A stretch of 9,980 nucleotides of DNA, taken from NCBI GenBank assembly GCA_031267635.1, contig JAIRYX010000061.1:1-9980 (forward strand), written 5' to 3'. Each line of letters begins with the position of its first letter. The first letter of the stretch is position 1. The DNA is from Planctomycetaceae bacterium (GTDB lineage: Bacteria; Planctomycetota; Planctomycetia; Pirellulales; Thermoguttaceae). The position numbers and the translations under genes were made by a program. The notes below the pieces were generated by a model, which worked only from the letters and a program-made list of their open reading frames with translations, made no database searches and was not told the DNA's origin. Below, piece after piece: positions 6,343-9,980 of the stretch.

Positions 6343-6384
6343 TTTATTCTCCTATCGCGTCTTCATGACGCAACACTGGGTTGG

Positions 6385-6455
6385 AAAAGTTAAAAACGAA
6401 AAGTTAAAGAGTAAAAGTAAGATTTAAAGGTTAAAAGTAAAAGTTTAAGGTTAAG
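6385..6455. repeat. Degenerate AAAGTTAAAAGTAAA simple-repeat tract
   Basis: Variants of AAAAGTTAAA, AAAAGTAA and AAGGTTAA recur about every 8-12 bases over 71 nt; the plus strand is built of A, G and T with almost no C. The same words resume at 6632-6650 (AGGTTAAGGTTGAAAAAGTT), as if one tract had been split by the segment between. Confidence 0.6.
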
Positions 6456-6468
6456 CTCATGTTACGCA
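6456..6468 (+). repeat. 13-bp dispersed motif CTCATGTTACGCA, copy 2
   Basis: An exact copy of the motif at 4191 and 9798. Here the left flank is TTAAG rather than AATAA, so the shared core is 13 bases. It forms the left end of the possible small insertion. Confidence 0.65.
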
Positions 6469-6631
6469 TATAAAACATAAGGGCAAGTTTTGGGGACTAT
6501 ATCGGCTACTAAGGGAAACTTGATAAATAAGGGCGGCAATAGTAAAATCTTTCGGATAACGATTCGGACACCAAGTGCGGATTTATTGGGTTGGAGCGGC
6601 TGAATAGTTACGATAGCTCATGAGTAACACG
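6456..6631. mobile_element. Possible MITE-like insertion in the simple-repeat tract
   Basis: The 176-bp segment starts with the 13-bp motif. CATGTTACGCAT (6458-6469) matches the reverse complement of 6620-6631 (CGTGTTACTCAT) at 10 of 12 bases, giving imperfect terminal inverted repeats. AGGTTAAG occurs on both sides (6448-6455 and 6632-6639), like an 8-bp target duplication, although the left one is two bases from the inverted repeat and that word is common in the tract. It carries no transposase. It could be the remnant of an insertion sequence or a non-autonomous element; chance is possible because the ends are short. Confidence 0.35.
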
Positions 6632-6655
6632 AGGTTAAGGTTGAAAAAGTTTTCA

Positions 6656-6673
6656 GGGACAAAAGGGATAATT
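6656..6673 (+). repeat. Two GGGA-type 9-bp units downstream of dnaG
   Basis: GGGACAAAA and GGGATAATT stand back to back, the same 9-bp pattern as the array at 9560-9594 on the other side of dnaG (GGGATAAAA, GGGACTTTA and others). Too short to judge alone; the shared pattern is the reason to list it. Confidence 0.4.
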
Positions 6674-6782
6674 GAAACTTTGAAGATTTGCTCTTTTAAT
6701 TTCAGCGTTTGTTGCTTTGGGAATTTTGGACGTTCTCGTCTCAAGCGTCTCTTTGGTTTCAATGGTACCTTTTATTTTCCTT

Positions 6783-9026
6783 TTATCGCCGTTCCGTGTT
6801 GACTTTCAGCTTAATCTGTTTTTGTTGAATTTCGAGGAGCAACCGCATTTTTTCTTCGTCGGAAAGTTCTTCCGCGCGAAGGCGTCCGATTTCCCGCGGA
6901 CGCAGCCGCTCTTCCTGCTGGCGTTCAAACCCCGCGATAATTTCCGCGATAAGTCGGTCGTTGACGATTCGTTCTTTTTCTGCGGCGGATTCGTCCCATG
7001 TTACTAACATTGTTTTCATTTTCGCGTCGTCAAATCGCGTCATCAATCGGTCAAATGTCGGTAGCGTTCCGTTCTCCGTGAACTCGCGGCAAACGCGGTA
7101 CACTAATCGCGTTATCGGCGAAACAATCCATTCCAACGGGATTTTTTCACGGAAAACCGCAAACGACGCCGGTTCCGTCAGCCATGCTTCCAGTAATTCC
7201 ACTTCAAGCGGACCGGGCAAGATTCCGTTTACGTCCCAAGGAATTTCGGGGAGATCGGAGGCGGAAGGCGAAACGTTTTGAGCGTGAGACGCAAGACGCG
7301 AAGTTGAAGCGTGAAGTTCCGTTCCTTCATTAAAATCATATCCTTCATGTTCCGCGTTCCCCTCTTCTTCATTTCCTGCCGCGAGTAAATTTGCGTTGAT
7401 GTTGTCGTCGTCAGCCGTTTCCGTTTTTTTCGTTTCCGGTTTTTGGGATTTTGTTTCCGTATTCCGTTTGCTATTCTCTCTTGTTTGATTTGCGGAATCT
7501 GACGCTTGACGCCTGTCTTTTAACGTTTTTTTCGCCGTTTCCCAAAGCTGGCGCAAACGTCCGCGAACCTCTTTTTCCGGCAATCCGAAACGTTCCGCGA
7601 GACGCTGAAGCGTTTTTTCAAACCGTATACGCCGCGGGTCGGTCGGATTCGTTACTGCGGGAGCTAACGCGATGATTCCCAACACTTTGTCTAACGCGCG
7701 GCTTGTTCCGATAATGTCGTTTGCCAAATCAACGCCGCGCGACGCGCTCAAAAAAGCATGTTCTAACGCATCGGTTGTATGGTACCGCAACTGATTATCA
7801 AACGCTTCCGCTCCTTCCGCCAGTAAAAATTCGCACGGATCGGCGTTGCCCGGCAACGTCAACGTTTCGATATCCGCGCCTTGCGCGATAAACAGTTCCA
7901 ACACTTCGTCGGCGCGTTTTCGTCCTGCTTCGTCGCCGTCCAGCACTAGAACCATTTTTTCGACAAACCGCTTTAATATCCGAACATGTTCCGCCCCGAG
8001 CGCCGTCCCCAACACCGCCACCGCGTCGCCAAACCCGAACTGATGCGCCATAATCACATCGGTATAACCTTCCATGATCAACGCCCGCCGCGTATGCCGC
8101 ATGGTCAACCGTGCCAAATCCAATCCGTACAACTGCTTATATTTGGAAAACAAATAGGTCTCCGGCGAATTGACATATTTCGCGCGGCTTTGCAATGCCG
8201 AGCCGGGCAACAAACGTCCGCCGAACGCAATCGTTCTGTCTTGCGTATCACGAATCGGAAACATGAGCCGCCCGCGAAATCGATCATACGGCTGAGGCGA
8301 ATGTCCCGACGGTTGCGGCGATTCATGGGCGTCTTCCTGCCGATGCGCTAAAACGCCCGACATTTCCAATATTTTCACGCGATACGGATCGCGTTTAATC
8401 TGTTCAAGCAGCCAATCCCGCTGCAATGGAGCGTAGCCGATACGAAATTTGCGGATACTGTCGGCGGCAATGCCTCGCTCATTTAAATAATCGCGAGCCA
8501 ATCCCGCTTCGTTTCCCGCAAGAAGATACTCGTGATATTTTTGCGACGTCCAATCCAACGCGCGGTACAACGTTTTCTTCGTCAACAGCTCCGGCTGATG
8601 CGACGCGGTTTGCCGTGTCAAAGCGGAGTCGCCGCTTGTTGCGTCCTTATTCATATTGGCTGCGTTGCTATTGTCCGTCATGCGGACTTGTTGTTGAAAT
8701 TGTCTTTGGACAGCGGCGTCGGCGCTGTATTGTTTCGGAAGTTCGATTCCCGCTTGATCGGCGAGAATTTCCAACGCTTCCCGAAAATCAACGTTTTCCA
8801 TCTGCATAACAAATGAAAACACGTCGCCGCCGATATTACACACCCAGCATTTGAACGACTGCCGATTGGCGTTGACCTGCAAACTGGGACGTGAATCGTC
8901 GTGCCAAGGACAACGTCCGACATAATTTTGCCCCGACCGCCGCAAAGGAATATACCGCGACACCAACTCGACAATATCGGTTGCATCCCGCACACGTTCC
9001 TTAATGTCAAAAGCAAAATCAGTCAT
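6783..9026 (-). CDS. dnaG: DNA primase DnaG
   Basis: Replicative primase that makes RNA primers at the fork with the DnaB helicase. The product is 747 residues, longer than the usual 580-660. The N-terminal CHC2-type zinc domain has Cys39, His42, Cys60 and Cys63 (GRCPWHDDSRPSL ... FKCWVC). The catalytic core includes ARDYLNERGI (about 177-186), FRGRLMFPIRD (about 250-260) and KYVNSPET. The TOPRIM domain has EGYTDV (319-324) with Glu319 and DGDEAG (363-368) as acidic metal-binding residues. The C-terminal part from about 600 would be the helicase-binding domain. The extra length comes from three insertions: a polar linker at about 105-145, a short Pro/His/Ser-rich loop at about 228-248, and a long Lys/Glu/Thr/Asn-rich linker at about 510-600. 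ATG 9026 (reverse strand) has only an A/G-rich upstream stretch (AAAGAAAAGAA) as ribosome site. rpoD lies downstream. Confidence 0.95.
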   Translation of the reverse strand: MTDFAFDIKERVRDATDIVELVSRYIPLRRSGQNYVGRCPWHDDSRPSLQVNANRQSFKCWVCNIGGDVFSFVMQMENVDFREALEILADQAGIELPKQYSADAAVQRQFQQQVRMTDNSNAANMNKDATSGDSALTRQTASHQPELLTKKTLYRALDWTSQKYHEYLLAGNEAGLARDYLNERGIAADSIRKFRIGYAPLQRDWLLEQIKRDPYRVKILEMSGVLAHRQEDAHESPQPSGHSPQPYDRFRGRLMFPIRDTQDRTIAFGGRLLPGSALQSRAKYVNSPETYLFSKYKQLYGLDLARLTMRHTRRALIMEGYTDVIMAHQFGFGDAVAVLGTALGAEHVRILKRFVEKMVLVLDGDEAGRKRADEVLELFIAQGADIETLTLPGNADPCEFLLAEGAEAFDNQLRYHTTDALEHAFLSASRGVDLANDIIGTSRALDKVLGIIALAPAVTNPTDPRRIRFEKTLQRLAERFGLPEKEVRGRLRQLWETAKKTLKDRRQASDSANQTRENSKRNTETKSQKPETKKTETADDDNINANLLAAGNEEEGNAEHEGYDFNEGTELHASTSRLASHAQNVSPSASDLPEIPWDVNGILPGPLEVELLEAWLTEPASFAVFREKIPLEWIVSPITRLVYRVCREFTENGTLPTFDRLMTRFDDAKMKTMLVTWDESAAEKERIVNDRLIAEIIAGFERQQEERLRPREIGRLRAEELSDEEKMRLLLEIQQKQIKLKVNTERR

Positions 9027-9559
9027 TTCTTTTCTTTAATCATCCGCGAAAGTCGCAATTTTTTTTAGGATTCAGGTTTCACTCCGGCTGAAACCGGTAA
9101 CCGATAAAAATTCTTTCCAAAAACGGCTTGACGCAAATTCTTTCAATTCGTAAGATTTGTTTTCTAATTGTAAACAGAGAAAACAAAAAACAAAACGATG
9201 AAAAACAGCGTACTCTATCGAGTCAAGCATTTCGTTCCTAAAGATCGAAAATCCATTTCCACAAAGGTCATCCATCAGAAACAGGTCAAAATCGAATCGT
9301 CAACGATTTCTCACACCCCAAGCCATGATCGGCTACTTCGTTCCTTTGACAGGATAATTCCATTTACCCTTTGTTTTTGTCACAAAATTCGGGCTTAAAC
9401 AACAGCTTCCCGCTTCCCTCACGTGACGGGACTGATTTTAGCATTTTCTGGAAAATCCGTCAAGGCGAGTTTTTTGCCTCAAGGAAAAATAAAAATAATC
9501 CGATAATATATTTTTTTCAAAAGGGAAAAAATACAGCAATTTCATGAGCGCACTTTCAA

Positions 9560-9597
9560 GGGATAAAAGGGACTTTAGGGATTATCGGGACAAGGGA
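9560..9597 (+). repeat. 9-bp tandem repeat GGGANNNNN
   Basis: GGGA starts at 9560, 9569, 9578, 9587 and 9594, spaced 9, 9, 9 and 7, with A/T-rich filler between. Reverse-strand versions (TCCC, GTCCC) follow at about 9695-9729 and at 9852, 9864 and 9873, so the two sides could pair; for example AGGGATTAT (9577-9585) is the exact complement of ATAATCCCT (9721-9729). Confidence 0.6.
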
Positions 9598-9603
9598 AAA
9601 TTC

Positions 9604-9693
9604 TGGAAAAACAGGAACAGGGTGAAATTCTGGGGAAAAAAGAGACAATTCTTGGAACACTAGGGGAAATTCCTGAGAAAAAAGAGGAAATTC
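9604..9693 (+). repeat. 21-bp purine-rich tandem repeat ending in AATTC
   Basis: AATTC ends units at 9630, 9651, 9672 and 9693, exactly 21 nt apart, with a 27-nt unit before (AATTC ending at 9603). The units read roughly TGGGGAAAAAAGAGACAATTC. One plus-strand frame stays open across them with a 7-residue rhythm (E-I-L-G-K-K-E and similar) but lacks a start codon and stops at 9714-9716, so it is treated as non-coding. Confidence 0.6.
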
Positions 9694-9763
9694 ACCGTCC
9701 CCAAAATCCCTAAAACACCAATAATCCCTTAATTCTCCGTAATTCCTGTTAAATCTAACGTAA

Positions 9764-9780
9764 GTTCTGTACTTCAGAAC
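9764..9780. repeat. Small palindrome GTTCTG-N5-CAGAAC
   Basis: Perfect 6-bp arms (9764-9769 and 9775-9780) around TACTT. It has the size of a dimeric regulator's operator, but no known box was matched, and it is over 700 nt from dnaG. Confidence 0.4.
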
Positions 9781-9797
9781 GCGATTTCAGTTAATAA

Positions 9798-9810
9798 CTC
9801 ATGTTACGCA
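9798..9810 (+). repeat. 13-bp dispersed motif CTCATGTTACGCA, copy 3
   Basis: An exact copy of 4191-4203 and 6456-6468. The preceding AATAA is also shared with copy 1, so AATAACTCATGTTACGCA (18 nt) is identical at 4186-4203 and 9793-9810. Confidence 0.65.
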
Positions 9811-9910
9811 GATGCTCAAAAATCAAAAAAACGCCCTCTCAAACTCCCCAAAGTCCCTCGTAAAGTCCCAAGCGTCCCTCGTATTCCTTCGAGCGAGCGC
9901 CGGAAATCGG

Positions 9911-9980
9911 AAATTTGACGTCGTGAACGTAAAATTTGGCGTCATAAACCGAATTATTGAAGTCAATAACCGAATTATTG
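9911..9980 (-). repeat. 21-bp tandem repeat running off the right edge
   Basis: Units start at 9911, 9932, 9953 and 9974 (the last cut by the window end). They share AAATTTG and ATTATTG variants, then GTC and AACCGA; AACCGAATTATTG occurs exactly at 9947-9959 and 9968-9980. Read on the minus strand, the stretch 9980-9839 is open for 46 codons and then TGA. The array gives heptapeptides NNSVIDF, NNSVYDA, KFYVHDV and KFPISGA, followed by YEGRLGLYEGLWGV. It could be the C-terminus of a repeat protein beginning outside the window, but the similar non-coding 21-bp array at 9604-9693 makes intergenic repeat DNA the safer reading. Confidence 0.55.

Larger units (their letters stand above)
6343..6782. 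other. dnaG-rpoD intergenic region with repeats
   Basis: There is no convincing gene in these 440 nt. Going right from rpoD, it contains the rpoD ribosome site, a simple-repeat tract (6385-6455), a possible small insertion (6456-6631) and two GGGA-type 9-bp units (6656-6673). The plus-strand frames here have no family features. For a dnaG-rpoD operon this gap is long, which suggests inserted sequence or a separate rpoD promoter. Confidence 0.6.
9027..9980. other. 954-nt region upstream of dnaG without a convincing gene
   Basis: No recognisable protein or RNA gene is visible. A plus-strand frame of 66 codons (9198-9398) and an overlapping minus-strand frame of 67 codons (9072-9275) lack a ribosome site and any family features; at most one could be real. 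From 9556 onward the region consists largely of short tandem repeats (9-bp and 21-bp), a 6-bp-arm palindrome at 9764-9780 and a copy of the 13-bp motif. The dnaG promoter should lie here on the minus strand, but no clear -35/-10 pair was found. Confidence 0.55.

Noticed and set aside
6455..6490. Possible rpoD promoter on the minus strand (TTGCCC, 16-nt spacer, TAACAT in copy 2 of the 13-bp motif)
   Set aside because: Each box matches only 4 of 6 consensus bases, and the other two motif copies have no comparable -35, so it was not annotated.
9072..9398. Two overlapping small frames (66 codons plus, 67 codons minus) upstream of dnaG
   Set aside because: Neither has a good ribosome site, domain, signal peptide or repeat; too weak to call, though one could be a small gene.
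9604..9714. Short plus-strand coding sequence across the 21-bp array
   Set aside because: Open for only about 45 codons, no start codon before the upstream stop at 9576, no ribosome site.

Overview
The window looks like a piece of a low-GC (roughly mid-40s % by eye) Planctomycetota chromosome. The main evidence is two paralogous DUF1559 proteins. Both carry the planctomycete-style type IV prepilin N-terminus (FTLVELLVVIAIIGILIALL, then PAVQAAREAARRMQCTN) and the C-terminal H-X9-DG motif. Each is followed by a small lipoprotein with a carboxypeptidase-regulatory/transthyretin-like fold. No order or genus can be assigned from the sequence alone.

Layout. (1) 1-73 is an almost pure C tract lying in the 5' part of the first DUF1559 gene. 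(2) 74-1812, plus strand: DUF1559 gene A and its lipoprotein, ending in a hairpin plus T-rich terminator (1835-1915). (3) 1921-2027 is a long imperfect palindrome. (4) 2136-4025, plus strand: a promoter with TTGACA-17-TAAAAT, a Shine-Dalgarno with ATG at 2259, a 12-G run at 2340-2351, DUF1559 gene B, its lipoprotein, and a 12-bp stem hairpin at 4068-4102. (5) 4026-4536 is a convergent intergenic region with a 177-nt imperfect palindrome. (6) 4537-6342, minus strand: rpoD/sigA, the primary sigma factor. (7) 6343-6782: simple repeats and a possible small MITE-like insertion. (8) 6783-9026, minus strand: dnaG, the replicative primase. (9) 9027-9980 has no convincing gene but holds several short-period tandem repeats, the last running off the window edge.

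How the genes work together. dnaG followed by rpoD recalls the widespread macromolecular-synthesis arrangement, here with 440 nt between them and no rpsU visible. The plus-strand half is a tandem duplication of a two-gene surface module: a pilin-like DUF1559 protein plus a lipoprotein.

The observation most worth checking is that both DUF1559 genes carry a homopolymer tract (C in A, G in B) about 40 codons upstream of the prepilin motif, inside an open leader that is similar between the paralogues. In gene B the only start codon with a good ribosome site (2259) is out of frame with the body by one base across the 12-G run. The sequenced state is therefore what a slipped-strand, phase-variable OFF state would look like, although a homopolymer sequencing or assembly miscount would look the same. 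Other unexplained structure includes two long palindromes, a 13-bp motif present three times in the same orientation, and 9-bp and 21-bp intergenic tandem repeats around dnaG.
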